Positions 27,110 through 35,651 are shown, counted from the stretch's first letter. The stretch is 64,000 bases of DNA from CAWUKV01 sp963923025 (GCA_963923025.1 CAWUKV010000004.1:8572-72571); one strand, 5' to 3'. The notes: a model not told the origin generated them from the letters alone. Numbers and translations: made by a program.

Positions 27110-28051
27110 GTGAAAGATGCTCCTCGGCCCGGTTCGCCCCCGGTCTACACTAACCGTCCCCCCGCCTACACCACCGAGCCCAAACGCCGCTGCACCGTTA
27201 CCGTCACCGAGGCGGGCTGGTTTGGGGCTAAGGCCGCAGCCGAAGCGGTGGGCTGCGTCAGCCTGTCGGACATGATCGAGCGCCTGGGTCGAGGCGAACT
27301 TGCTGTTTTGCCCAGCGATGAATTTCCCGGTGAGGCGTTTGGCGATACCGTTACACCACCCGCACCCAGCCGTTACGCTGCGCCTCACCCACCGAGCCAA
27401 CCGATTGGCACAGGCATTCCTCCATACACTCAGTCCGTAGGTCCGCGACTTAGCCAGTCATTGGGCCATGTTCTGGCGCTGCTGCGACAACTGCCGCGAC
27501 TTTTCTTGACTGCTGCCTGCGCGGTTCTGATCCTGATTCCGGTTCTATATATTGTGAACCTATCGACAGAGGCTACGGGTAGCTTTACACCGGGGCTTGC
27601 AGGCGTTCCCGAAACGGGGGAACAGGTGGCAGGGTACAACGTTACCGATCACTTTCGCATTCGCCCGGTGCATCCGGTCACCGGGGCTAAAAACGTTCCT
27701 CACAACGGTGTAGACGTCGCCACACCAGAGGGCACGCCCGTCTATGCGGTGGGGGCCGTTGGCGATACCGTTACTGTCAAATGCTGGTGGGATGTGGACG
27801 GCGGCGGCTGGGTGGCTAACCAAACCACAGCATCGCTGCCCAACTACGTCTTTCAGTCGCTGCACCTGCAAGAGAACGAATGCCGCAGTGGCGAGTTCAA
27901 AGCGGGCGAGGTGATTGCGCTGACGGGCAATACCGGCATTGGTACCGGAGCCCACTACGACTTTCGCGTCAAGATCGACGGCCGGTATGTGCCGCCTGAT
28001 CGCACCTTCTTAGAATCGGCACTAACCGGGGAGCTGCTGGCAGGTAGCTGA
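27110..28051 (+). CDS. Membrane-anchored M23/LytM-like peptidase-fold protein
   Basis: 313 residues from a GTG. The N-terminal part is Pro-rich and cytoplasmic with a small domain (TVTEAGWFGAKAAAEAVGC). A single membrane helix lies near 135-157 (LTAACAVLILIPVLYIV). The periplasmic part has the LytM landmarks NGVDVATPEGTPVYAV and LTGNTGIGTGAHYDFRVKI. The first zinc motif is HNGVD, but the usual HxH reads HYD, so one zinc ligand differs from the textbook family. It could be a variant hydrolase or a non-enzymatic wall-binding or activator domain. Confidence 0.75.
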   Translation: MKDAPRPGSPPVYTNRPPAYTTEPKRRCTVTVTEAGWFGAKAAAEAVGCVSLSDMIERLGRGELAVLPSDEFPGEAFGDTVTPPAPSRYAAPHPPSQPIGTGIPPYTQSVGPRLSQSLGHVLALLRQLPRLFLTAACAVLILIPVLYIVNLSTEATGSFTPGLAGVPETGEQVAGYNVTDHFRIRPVHPVTGAKNVPHNGVDVATPEGTPVYAVGAVGDTVTVKCWWDVDGGGWVANQTTASLPNYVFQSLHLQENECRSGEFKAGEVIALTGNTGIGTGAHYDFRVKIDGRYVPPDRTFLESALTGELLAGS

Positions 28052-28385
28052 TAGGCATAACGAGCAAAATTAATTGCTCTGCTGTTCATTGATAGTGGTT
28101 TTCTGCTGTATGGCAATCCGCGAAAAGGTTGAACCGGATTGCCAGTCGCAGAGCGCTATGCGCCAAGAGGAACAGCCCCAAAAGGAGACTCAAGCAAAGT
28201 GACTAAGGCTGTTATAACCACTAATGTGTTCAAACCATTTACTGAAGCTAATTAAAGGGTGGATGAATTTATTGGAATACCTGGGAATATCCGAATAAAT
28301 ACTTAAATATGTGAAATCATGAAAATGTATTTCATTTACTAATTTAGGTCTAGAGAGGGTTGTTCTATCTCTAGAATACTGTTCC
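28052..28385. other. 334-bp AT-rich spacer
   Basis: No gene supported. Holds a 6-bp hairpin (GAGCAA 28062-28067 with TTGCTC 28074-28079) and a stronger 9-bp hairpin at 28112-28143. The right half is very AT-rich and has a TAGAAT box at about 28371 just before the next ATG, a plausible -10 element. Confidence 0.4.
28112..28143 (+). terminator. Hairpin downstream of M23-like gene
   Basis: GGCAATCCG (28112-28120) pairs perfectly with CGGATTGCC (28135-28143). It is 60 bp past the stop codon. No T tract follows, so it may be a processing or attenuating hairpin rather than a classical terminator. Confidence 0.4.
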
Positions 28386-29171
28386 ATGAAGGTGACTAGC
28401 TCCCTTATGCTGGCCCAGCAGGGTGACCAGCATGCGATCGCAACTCTCATCAACAAGCACGTTTACCAACTGGGTCTTTCTGCTAGCGCCGAACGGTCTC
28501 GTCGGGGGCTCATCCTTACAGTCGAGCATCCGCAGCAGCTGCCTGATGAGCAGTGGACAACCGATTTTGTTCACCGTCTACTGTCACGGGTACGGCCAGC
28601 GGGAATCCAACACGTCCGACTCAAGGGACGCGTGACCGGACAGCGCTTGGCTTGGCAACAGCAATTAACGCTAGACACCCCTCGACCTGCCCAGCAGTAT
28701 CCTAAGCAGCGACGCGATATCTCCACGACGCTAACCATGGTCAGCATTTTGGCGCTATCCGTAGCGGGTCTTTTGCAGAGCTACCGCAGCCAAAACCAGC
28801 CTTGGGAATACCAGCTTGAGCGAGTTGACGCACCGCTATTACAAGCCACACTGACCGACTACGGCACTCAAGGATGGGAGCTGACCGCCGCGCCCAAAGC
28901 CATTCCCGTAGACGATGACGAGACATCGGTCGTCTACGAAATTGTCTTCAAGCGACAGGTCTCTCCAAAAGGCAACGCCGTCCTGACCGTTCCCCCGCTG
29001 AATTTTGGCACCGTCACAGACGATATTCAATTCCAAACGCTGAACGAGCAAGGCCAAACGGTTATTAAGTCTGCCGCTCGAACACCGGCAGAACCGGCTG
29101 TCGGCTCCCAGTTCGAAGACACTCAGCCGCCTCTGATGCCACCGCCGCTGCCCGTGCCCGCTGTCCCCTAG
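28386..29171 (+). CDS. Single-pass membrane protein with DUF4177-like domain
   Basis: 261 residues. The N-terminal ~85 residues (LAQQGDQHAIATLINKHVYQLGL) look like the small alpha/beta domain found at the start of several cyanobacterial proteins. One membrane helix follows at about 118-134 (TLTMVSILALSVAGLL). WEYQLERVDAPLLQATLTDY and GTQGWELTAAP resemble the DUF4177 fold. The tail is Pro-rich. The stop codon shares bases with the stop of the convergent mazF gene (CTAG at 29168-29171). Function unknown. Confidence 0.6.
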   Translation: MKVTSSLMLAQQGDQHAIATLINKHVYQLGLSASAERSRRGLILTVEHPQQLPDEQWTTDFVHRLLSRVRPAGIQHVRLKGRVTGQRLAWQQQLTLDTPRPAQQYPKQRRDISTTLTMVSILALSVAGLLQSYRSQNQPWEYQLERVDAPLLQATLTDYGTQGWELTAAPKAIPVDDDETSVVYEIVFKRQVSPKGNAVLTVPPLNFGTVTDDIQFQTLNEQGQTVIKSAARTPAEPAVGSQFEDTQPPLMPPPLPVPAVP

Positions 29172-29494
29172 GTAGCAAACATCTCGACCAGTACTTTAAG
29201 TACCGTGGCTTGAACCAGCGGATGAATGTTGCCAAGCTTTTTGAGCAGCCGCTTTTTGTCAACAGTGCGGAGCTGGTCTAGCACGATTTGCCCAGCTTTA
29301 CCGTCAAACTCGCAGGCTACGCGGGTAGGGTATAGTTTGCTGCCAGTCGTCATCGGGGCCACCATCACGGTTGCAATGTAGCGATTCATCTCATCGGGTG
29401 AGACAACCAGGCAAGGGCGCGTTTTATGAATTTCTTTGCCGACGGTGGGGTCCAAATTGACCAGGTAGACTTCGAAGCGGGCTACCACGTCCAC
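29168..29494 (-). CDS. mazF: MazF/PemK-family toxin (endoribonuclease)
   Basis: 108 residues, standard length. FEVYLVNLDPTVGKEIHKTR and RPCLVVSPDEMNRY are the conserved N-terminal strands with the catalytic Arg of KTRP. VMVAPMTTGSKLYPTRV carries the conserved Thr/Ser site, and QIVLDQLRTVDKKRL the third block. MazF toxins cut mRNA at short sequences. It overlaps the antitoxin gene by 13 bp, as is normal for such pairs, and its stop overlaps the stop of the convergent gene. Confidence 0.92.
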   Translation of the reverse strand: MDVVARFEVYLVNLDPTVGKEIHKTRPCLVVSPDEMNRYIATVMVAPMTTGSKLYPTRVACEFDGKAGQIVLDQLRTVDKKRLLKKLGNIHPLVQATVLKVLVEMFAT

Positions 29495-29796
29495 TCATCC
29501 TCATCCCAGTCAGTGGTTGTGTCTGCATCAAGTAGGGCATCGTCACCGTTGGCGGCCATTGCCTGAAACTGATTCGCCCAACCGGCTCGGGGCAGCTGTA
29601 CGTTGCGAATCACCAGTTGCTCGCCCTCGACCAGCAACTCCACTTCACCGAACAGCCCCAGCTGCTCTAACACCGGCTTAGGAATGCGTACGCCTTGAGA
29701 GTTGCCAATTTTAACAATGCGGGTGCGTGCCACCAGTGCGGTAGAACCGGGGTGAATGGATTGACCCGCGACAGCAGGCAGACTTGGCCTCACCAT
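29482..29796 (-). CDS. mazE: MazE-like antitoxin (AbrB/SpoVT fold)
   Basis: 104 residues from the ATG at 29794-29796; a GTG at 29733 would give an 83-residue protein starting right at the DNA-binding fold (ARTRIVKIGNSQGVRIPKPV). That swapped-hairpin domain is followed by LLVEGEQLVIRNV and an acidic tail ending WDEDEWTW that should wrap the toxin. It neutralises MazF and normally represses its own promoter. A pair of direct repeats lies immediately upstream. Confidence 0.88.
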   Translation of the reverse strand: MVRPSLPAVAGQSIHPGSTALVARTRIVKIGNSQGVRIPKPVLEQLGLFGEVELLVEGEQLVIRNVQLPRAGWANQFQAMAANGDDALLDADTTTDWDEDEWTW

Positions 29797-29799
29797 AGG

Positions 29800-29819
29800 C
29801 TTCGTAATTACTTCGTAAT
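29800..29819. promoter_or_regulatory. Tandem direct repeat upstream of mazE, probable autoregulatory operator
   Basis: CTTCGTAAT occurs at 29800-29808 and again at 29811-29819, an 11-bp period (one helix turn). The centre contains GTAATTAC, a palindrome. The position 4-23 bp upstream of the mazE ATG fits an operator or promoter-overlapping site for MazE or MazEF. Confidence 0.45.
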
Positions 29820-29842
29820 CACTATTAGTTTAGCACCCCTCA

Positions 29843-29947
29843 TATAGCTAGCGCCACATAGCTTAGGACACCGAGTACGGCAGTCCCGCTTGGCGTAGAG
29901 CTATATGGCGTCGCAGCCTTGTCCTAACGGATCTGGCGGCTGCTATA
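29843..29947 (+). mobile_element. MITE-like dispersed repeat R1, copy A
   Basis: A 105-bp element with no coding capacity. Its ends are imperfect inverted repeats: the first 30 bp begin TATAGCTAGCGCCA and the last 30 bp, reverse-complemented, begin TATAGCAGCCGCCA; both run into TTAGGACA. Three more related copies occur at 30727-30830 (inverted), 58762-58884 and 63969 to the right edge. The TA-rich ends suggest a TA target and mobilisation by an IS630/Tc1-type transposase; that is inference. Confidence 0.7.
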
Positions 29948-30058
29948 GAACCTCGAGCGTGCCGTTTAAGCCTGCAAAAAATTTGAGTGACAGGGATTTT
30001 CGTTAGGCTGGGCATGTTGTACACAGCATTTAATACTCGGTTTCTCCACGCGATCGCT

Positions 30059-30571
30059 ATGAACCGTCTCCTTTCCTGTGGTGTGTTGGTTAGCCTGCTC
30101 TGTGGCAGTATTGCCCTACCCGCCACTGCCACCCCCGGTCTTATTATCACGGCCAAGCAAACTGCCGAAGACAACTACACCCGCTACATGCGCCTGGGCT
30201 ACGCCTACACCAACCAGTTTGACTACAATACCGCCCTAATTAACTTTCGGCGGGCGTTAGCTGCACGGCCTGGAGACCCCTATGCGGCAACGGCTGTGGC
30301 GAATACCGAGTTTTACCTGGAGCGCGATCGCGCCGCCCGTCGTCAGCGTGAAATTGACCGCCTAGAGGCGCGCCTCGCCACTGCGGGTGAGCAAAACGAC
30401 TGGGTCTGCGCCGCCGCCACCATTGACGAGCTGATCAAATACACCGAGCCCGACTCCTTCGAACGCCGTCGCCTGCAAGGCTACAGAGGAGAATTAACCG
30501 GTCTAATGGACGCACGGGCCAACCTGGACAGCTGGTCCACGGTCTGTAGCCCGGAAGGACCGCTCTACTAA
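30059..30571 (+). CDS. Secreted TPR-like protein, unknown function
   Basis: 170 residues from ATG 30059, chosen because MNRLLSCGVLVSLLCGSIAL is a clear Sec signal ending ALPATA; upstream in-frame starts (GTG 29987, ATG 30014) would bury it. Two helical hairpins with a TPR pattern follow: NYTRYMRLGYAYTNQFDYN and TALINFRRALAARPGDP. A charged coiled segment follows (RDRAARRQREIDRLEARL). Two Cys (CAAATI, VCSPEG) remain. It is flanked by oppositely oriented R1 elements, which makes it a possible cargo of the repeat pair. Confidence 0.7.
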   Translation: MNRLLSCGVLVSLLCGSIALPATATPGLIITAKQTAEDNYTRYMRLGYAYTNQFDYNTALINFRRALAARPGDPYAATAVANTEFYLERDRAARRQREIDRLEARLATAGEQNDWVCAAATIDELIKYTEPDSFERRRLQGYRGELTGLMDARANLDSWSTVCSPEGPLY

Positions 30572-30726
30572 AACTGCGCTTGTTCTCCGCAAACTAAATT
30601 GTTACATTATTTAACATAGACAGATTCGGTTACGGCCTGAAGTTGCGTGAACTTCTAGGGTTGGGTAACCGCTCGGATTAGGACAGCTCCGTTTTGGTCC
30701 CAAGGGGGCTAGCGCTGCTCCTAACC

Positions 30727-30830
30727 TATGGCAGTCGCCAGTGACCCTAGGGCAAGGCTGCGACACCACACGGCTTTATGCCAAACAGGCTCGCCATACT
30801 CGGTGTCCTGACCTATGTGGCGCTAGCTAT
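30727..30830 (-). mobile_element. MITE-like dispersed repeat R1, copy C (inverted)
   Basis: Reads as the reverse complement of copy A with scattered substitutions (shared blocks GGCAAGGCTGCGAC, TACTCGGTGTCCT, TATGTGGCGCTAGCTAT). Copies A and C point toward each other around the secreted TPR-like gene, about 780 bp apart. Copy C ends 37 bp before the start of the pentapeptide-repeat gene, so it may shape that promoter. Confidence 0.7.
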
Positions 30831-30866
30831 GAATGGCAAAGACTATGTAATCAGCGTTGGAGTGTT

Positions 30867-31406
30867 ATGGATGCGTCTCAGCTAGCAGAGCAATATGGGC
30901 GAGGTCAGCGGCAGTTTCTTAGGGCTGATCTGAAGGAACAGCACTTTCTGGCCCTGACGCTATCCGACGCGCAGTTTGACTACGCCGACTTCACCAGTAG
31001 CAATTTAGCTGCAGCACAGCTAAATCGTGCCAGCTTCAAAGGTGCCATGCTGTGGCGAGCCTGTTTGGACAAAGCCAACCTACAGCAGTCCCGCTTCGAA
31101 CGGGCCTTACTCATTCGGGCATCGCTGGTCGAGGCCAACTTACAATCCGCAAGCCTAAGCGGCTGCGACCTGCGCCTGGCAAACCTACAGCAGGCTAACT
31201 GTCTAAGCACCAACTTAGCGGGCGCAAATTTGGCCTATGCCGACCTTTCTGGCGCGAGTCTACGGGGCGCTAACCTGGCTGGCGCAGACCTGACTGGGGC
31301 AAAACTTATCGATGTCGATTGGACCGGCGCACTAACCACAGCCGTCCTTTGGCCCAAAGGGTTTGCCCTACCGCAACCTTCACCGAAAGAACTCCTGCCA
31401 CTGTAG
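30867..31406 (+). CDS. Pentapeptide-repeat protein
   Basis: 179 residues from ATG 30867, with GGAG four bases upstream. An open frame reaches back to 30741, but that part lies mostly in repeat copy C and is not protein-like. From about residue 30 there are around 25 A(N/D)LxX pentapeptides (ANLQSASLSGCDLRLANLQ, GANLAYADLSGASLRGANL), forming a right-handed quadrilateral beta-helix. No membrane helix or signal peptide. Cyanobacteria have many such proteins; roles range from gyrase protection to scaffolding. This one cannot be assigned. Confidence 0.85.
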   Translation: MDASQLAEQYGRGQRQFLRADLKEQHFLALTLSDAQFDYADFTSSNLAAAQLNRASFKGAMLWRACLDKANLQQSRFERALLIRASLVEANLQSASLSGCDLRLANLQQANCLSTNLAGANLAYADLSGASLRGANLAGADLTGAKLIDVDWTGALTTAVLWPKGFALPQPSPKELLPL

Positions 31407-31421
31407 TGCGTGACTCTCTCG

Positions 31422-31721
31422 CTACGGTTCTAGCAAAAGCTGCGATCGCCACAACCGCGCCCGACAGACCTGGGCGCTGTATTGCATGATCAGGCGTCGC
31501 TGTCGTTCGCTTGGGATTCGGCCCATGGCGTCGTATTTAGCAATGGCCGAGGCCAGACTACGGGCATCGCTGTAGTCAACCCCCTGAGACATCAGCTTCT
31601 GACAGTACAGAATCCCTCGAGTTCGAATGGATGCGGAGGCGTGATGAGCCGCAGGGGCATCAGGAGAAAGGGGAGGAGAGTACATGGGAACCGGAAACGA
31701 AGGAACCTTAAATCGGGGCAA
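31422..31721 (-). CDS. Small conserved hypothetical protein
   Basis: 99 residues. The N-terminal third is Pro/Ala/Ser-rich. The rest is helical and basic (TRGILYCQKLMSQGVDYSDA, RSLASAIAKYDAMGRIPSER, RRLIMQYSAQVCRARLW), with an even amphipathic pattern that looks like a real small domain. It is convergent with the pentapeptide gene, 15 bp apart. No family recognised. Confidence 0.45.
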   Translation of the reverse strand: MPRFKVPSFPVPMYSPPLSPDAPAAHHASASIRTRGILYCQKLMSQGVDYSDARSLASAIAKYDAMGRIPSERQRRLIMQYSAQVCRARLWRSQLLLEP

Positions 31722-32354
31722 GTGGCGATGCTGATTCTGTAGAAAGGCACTCGATTCATTCAGGCTGTCAAAGTTTAAGTCATGTATTTGTTGAGCTCAT
31801 TACTGTCTGGGTCGACGCCCTCAAGCACTGGCTCAAAGGTCAGTAATCTGCATCAGTTTTATCCGTTTAACATTCATTTAACAGACAAATCACCAGACAA
31901 CATGAGTTAGCCAATAGGAGCAAACAACACCCGACAATGACGTCTATAATCTAGAACAACGAGGGTTATAGCCTAAGCATCATTGATGCGTAAAAACGAC
32001 GCAGACTAGCGATGTCAGCTTATGGTAGACGCAAGCAAGCCTTGTACACTCCTCCAAAAGTATCAAGGAATCTTGCTCCTTAAAATAGAATTTTTTGCTA
32101 GTTCAATTCCCCAAATCAGGCCAGTAAAAGACATCCGGTACTGCTGCTAGATGCAATTAGCCTAGGATAAGCAAATAAAAAATTCAGATTTCAAAGAGGA
32201 GATGCTCAAAATATCTTTTGTTCTTTTTAGAAAAGCATTTTTTTCTGCATTTTCTTAAATTTTAGTGACGCTATAGATTATTTTTCCTGATTCTTTTATT
32301 GACCTGAGCCTCAACCTGTTCCCAAAATGCAAGTGGCGCTCTCCAGCCTTTGCC
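31722..32354. other. 633-bp AT-rich spacer
   Basis: No gene supported on either strand. Strongly AT-rich around 32060-32290. TTGACC at about 32300 and a TATAGA box near 32271 are possible promoter elements for the rightward alpha/beta-hydrolase-fold gene, but their spacing is not canonical. Confidence 0.4.
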
Positions 32355-33314
32355 ATGGCCCCAATCTCAGACCACAACCCTGCTGCGATCGCGGCTGACG
32401 CACCAGCAGCATCCGATTCGACCGCGTCCATCACCTGGCAGGGGTATCGCTGTGCCTACCAGCAGTATCTCGCCCCACAGGCCCAGCAGCAGGATCTGCC
32501 CGCAGTGGTTTTTATTCATCCCATTGGCGTTGGGTTGTCCAGTGGATTTTGGCAACCGCTCTTGCAAATGTGTCAGGCCCGTCAAGCCGTTCCGTCACTC
32601 TATTTTCCTGACCTGTTGGGCTGCGGCCAAAGCGATATGCCACACCGGGCTTACTACCCCATCGACTGGGCAGAACAGGTGAGTACGCTAATCGTTGAGA
32701 CGGTGCAGCAACCCGTCGTTTTAGTGGTGCAGGGTGCGCTTCTGCCTGTGGCAGTGGAGCTGGTAACCCGCACACCCGCAGCAGCACAGGTCAAAGGACT
32801 CATGCTGTCAGGGCCACCCGCTTGGTCACTGATGACGCAGGCAACCTCGCCCCGGCAACAGCGACTGAGCTGGAACCTGCTGGATTCGCCCTTTGGCTGG
32901 GCCTTCTATCGCTACGCTCGACGACGGGCATTTTTGGCCTCTTTTTCTCGCCGTCAGCTCTTTGCCAGTGACGCCGAGATTTCAGACGCCTGGCTGACGA
33001 TGCTAACGGACGGGGCCGCAGACATGGCCAGTCGGCATGCGGTGTTCTCCTTTCTGGCTGGGCTATGGCGACAGGGCTATGGCGACGCCATGTCACGCAT
33101 CCAGATACCCACCTTGATTGCGATGGGGGAAGCGGCCTCGACGATTGACCGAGTGGCCGCAGGGGCACGGGACCAAAGCCGCCTTCAGGACTATCTCACC
33201 CACTGGCCCAACGCGAAGGGGATGACGCTGCCAGGGCGCAATGTATTGCCCTACGAGTCCACCGCAGCGTTTACCGCGGCGCTCTTGGACTTTGTGGCAC
33301 AGGTCATGGCCTAG
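32355..33314 (+). CDS. Alpha/beta-hydrolase-fold protein lacking the catalytic triad
   Basis: 319 residues. The fold is clear: VVFIHPIGVGLSSGFW (oxyanion-hole loop), FPDLLGCGQSDMPHRAYYP, and a central strand before the nucleophile elbow. However, the elbow reads VVQGALLPVA where GxSxG is expected, so Ser is absent. The acid loop reads LIAMGEAASTID, and the His loop before the C-terminal helix reads PGRNVLPYESTAAF with no His. It is probably a non-enzymatic member (binding or scaffold role) of a cyanobacterial branch. Its stop TAG (33312-33314) directly abuts the stop of the convergent kinase gene. Confidence 0.8.
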   Translation: MAPISDHNPAAIAADAPAASDSTASITWQGYRCAYQQYLAPQAQQQDLPAVVFIHPIGVGLSSGFWQPLLQMCQARQAVPSLYFPDLLGCGQSDMPHRAYYPIDWAEQVSTLIVETVQQPVVLVVQGALLPVAVELVTRTPAAAQVKGLMLSGPPAWSLMTQATSPRQQRLSWNLLDSPFGWAFYRYARRRAFLASFSRRQLFASDAEISDAWLTMLTDGAADMASRHAVFSFLAGLWRQGYGDAMSRIQIPTLIAMGEAASTIDRVAAGARDQSRLQDYLTHWPNAKGMTLPGRNVLPYESTAAFTAALLDFVAQVMA

Positions 33315-35651
33315 CTAAAACTGCACGCCGCTCGAGCCAGAGGATGCTTCACTCTCGTCTGTACCCGTTGCCTCGTCGTTACCGGATTCGCCGGTCTCGG
33401 TTTCGCCGCCAGAATCGCCACTATCGTCCGTATCGGTGGCCGGGTCTGCCGCCCCCTCGTCCGGCGTCTCTTCGGTTGTCTCTTCTGGTGGGGCAGGGAT
33501 GGTCACCTGATCCACAATTGTTGTGAGCTGGTAAGCCAGTGGCTGAGCCGATTTAGACACCACCACCACCTCGTAGTAGCCCGACTGAGGTAAGCGACCG
33601 CTCCATCGGGTTTCAGTAGCGTCAGACAGAAGAAAGGGCAGCGACTCGGTGGGCGAGGGCACGTATAGCGACAGCAGGGTACTGTCTGCCGGAGCCTGAA
33701 GCGTCAGGCGAAGGATTTGGTCAGCGCTGAGGTTTAGCAGTAGCACCTGGCCCTGCCCCGGCGACAGCTCTCCCGAGACCTGCTGACTAAAGGCATTGGG
33801 TTCGAACTGGATGGTGCGCAATCGTTCCCCAGAGGCCAGTGCCCGCACCCGATCATCCGCTAGGGCGTACCAAATCTGCCCCACGGGCTGAGCCAGGGCT
33901 GACTCGCCGGTTTGACTGGGAAAAAGCTGCGTGAACTTAGCATCAGCCAGGTCGTACAGAGCTCGGCTGCTGACGTTGAGCCCGTTCACCTGCGTCTGCC
34001 AGCCATCGCGATCGCTGGGCCCATAGCTGCCCAGCCCACGCCGCGCCTGAGTACTCAGCTGGGCTTCGAGCGTATCAAGCAAATCGCTAGCCAGATTGTC
34101 CCACCGTACCCGTAGCGGCGCATCTTCGGGCTGGTCGGTGAGGGCGCGATCGCGCAGGTCGGGGTAGCGCTGATAGAAAATTTGGTTGACCAGCTGGTTC
34201 AGATAGGACTCGGGTACACCCAGGTTTTGACGACGGTCTTGCAGGGCCTGCTTGCGCGCCACCTCTTCGGCAGAGTAAGGCCCCGCCGTGGGAACCGGGT
34301 CTGTGGTGGCCGAGGGTTCAGTCGTGCCGCGATCGCCCAAGTTTGGCAGTCGCAATAAACCGGGTCGCCCGACGAGCAGCAACCCGACCAGTCCGGCCAA
34401 TCCCAGGAGCACCAGCAGCCCGACCAGCGCCTGCCAGACCCCCGGAATAGGATTCTCGGCATAGGGGGTGACAGCCACCGCTGTCGATGACGGCATCACC
34501 GGAGATACCTCCGTAGGATCGGGCGGGACGGGCACCGCAGCAATGGTGGCTGCGGTGGTTTCGGTGCCCATTTCAGTGCCTATGGCTTTAGCTTCGGCCA
34601 CAGCCGCTGCCCCGGCCTCGGGCTCACCCTCCATCCGTTCGGCAGCCAAGTCAGTCATCGCGGCCGGGTCGTCATCGTCGGGGTAAATCGGACCAGGGGG
34701 GGGTGCGATCGCACCGTTGGTCAGCCCACTTTCAAAGGTTTCAGCTGGGTCAGCCTTGGGCATCAACTGCCCGGCCTGCAGCGCTGTCATCACCGCAGCT
34801 GCCGATGGGAAGCGCTCGGCTGGGTTCGGTGCCAGCAGCCGCAGGAGCACTGGCTGTAACCCAGAACTCAGCGTCACGGCGTTGGACCAATCCCAGCGCT
34901 GCTCGTGAGCGTTGTAAAATGTATCGGGTTCTTGGCCCGTTACCAGAGTCAGGGCGGTTGCCCCCAAGCCATACAGGTCACTGGTCGGGTCGGCTGCGCC
35001 CGTTTGGGCCTGCTCTGGGGGTGCATATCCCACTTTGCCAATGCGGGTCCGATCTTGAGGTTCGGGGTTGGGGCTGCCAGCCTGTAGCTGCTGGCGGACA
35101 TTGGCTTCAATCTGCTTGACGCTGCCAAAATCAATCAGCACGGGCAAACCGTCTGTATTCCGCAGAATCAGATTTTCAGGTGAGATATCGCGGTGGATAA
35201 CCCCCACGCTATGGATGTAGTCCAGCACCGGCAGCAGCTGGTGCAGCAGTTGCGTCACCTCTAGCTCAGTAAAGCGGCCGCCATGCCCCAGCCGGTTCGT
35301 CAGTAGTGTGCGGTAGGTCGGGCCTTCAACATAGTCCTGTACCAGAAACAGCCGGGGGCGATCGCCGTCGACCCTAAGCAGTTCTCGAAACCTGGGAATT
35401 TGTGGATGCTGTAGCCGATACAGCACACCCGCCTCCCGCTCAAACAGCTCGTTGGCCTTGACCAGTAATGCCGGGTCGCTGACCTGAGGCACAAATTCCT
35501 TCAGCACACACAGCTCATCAAACCGGTGTAAATCCTCAGCTAGGTAAGTCTGACCAAAGCCACCCTGGCCTAACGCTTTGAGCAAGCGGTAGCGAGAACC
35601 CAGTGGGGGCATGCCCAGATCAGCGCCGTTCATGGTGTGCCTCAGATGCAA
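33315..35651 (-). CDS. Transmembrane Ser/Thr protein kinase
   Basis: 778 residues. The kinase domain is at about 18-290: GQGGFGQTY at 28-36 (P-loop), Lys51 in LKEF, HRDISPEN at 153-160 (catalytic Asp155, with Ser in place of the usual Lys at 157), and DFG at 174-176. APPEQ is the P+1 region. A Pro/Ala/Thr linker leads to one membrane helix (about 403-425, LVGLLVLLGLAGLVGLLLV), then a large extracytoplasmic domain that includes a YYEVVVVSKS beta region and a final Gly/Asp/Glu/Thr-rich acidic tail. The likely start is ATG seven codons in. It may sense envelope or cell-wall signals. The extracellular ligand is unknown. Confidence 0.9.
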   Translation of the reverse strand: MHLRHTMNGADLGMPPLGSRYRLLKALGQGGFGQTYLAEDLHRFDELCVLKEFVPQVSDPALLVKANELFEREAGVLYRLQHPQIPRFRELLRVDGDRPRLFLVQDYVEGPTYRTLLTNRLGHGGRFTELEVTQLLHQLLPVLDYIHSVGVIHRDISPENLILRNTDGLPVLIDFGSVKQIEANVRQQLQAGSPNPEPQDRTRIGKVGYAPPEQAQTGAADPTSDLYGLGATALTLVTGQEPDTFYNAHEQRWDWSNAVTLSSGLQPVLLRLLAPNPAERFPSAAAVMTALQAGQLMPKADPAETFESGLTNGAIAPPPGPIYPDDDDPAAMTDLAAERMEGEPEAGAAAVAEAKAIGTEMGTETTAATIAAVPVPPDPTEVSPVMPSSTAVAVTPYAENPIPGVWQALVGLLVLLGLAGLVGLLLVGRPGLLRLPNLGDRGTTEPSATTDPVPTAGPYSAEEVARKQALQDRRQNLGVPESYLNQLVNQIFYQRYPDLRDRALTDQPEDAPLRVRWDNLASDLLDTLEAQLSTQARRGLGSYGPSDRDGWQTQVNGLNVSSRALYDLADAKFTQLFPSQTGESALAQPVGQIWYALADDRVRALASGERLRTIQFEPNAFSQQVSGELSPGQGQVLLLNLSADQILRLTLQAPADSTLLSLYVPSPTESLPFLLSDATETRWSGRLPQSGYYEVVVVSKSAQPLAYQLTTIVDQVTIPAPPEETTEETPDEGAADPATDTDDSGDSGGETETGESGNDEATGTDESEASSGSSGVQF

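Noticed and set aside
30741..30866. A longer start for the pentapeptide-repeat protein
   Set aside because: Those 42 codons lie mostly in repeat R1 copy C and read as non-protein-like sequence. The ATG at 30867 has a ribosome site.
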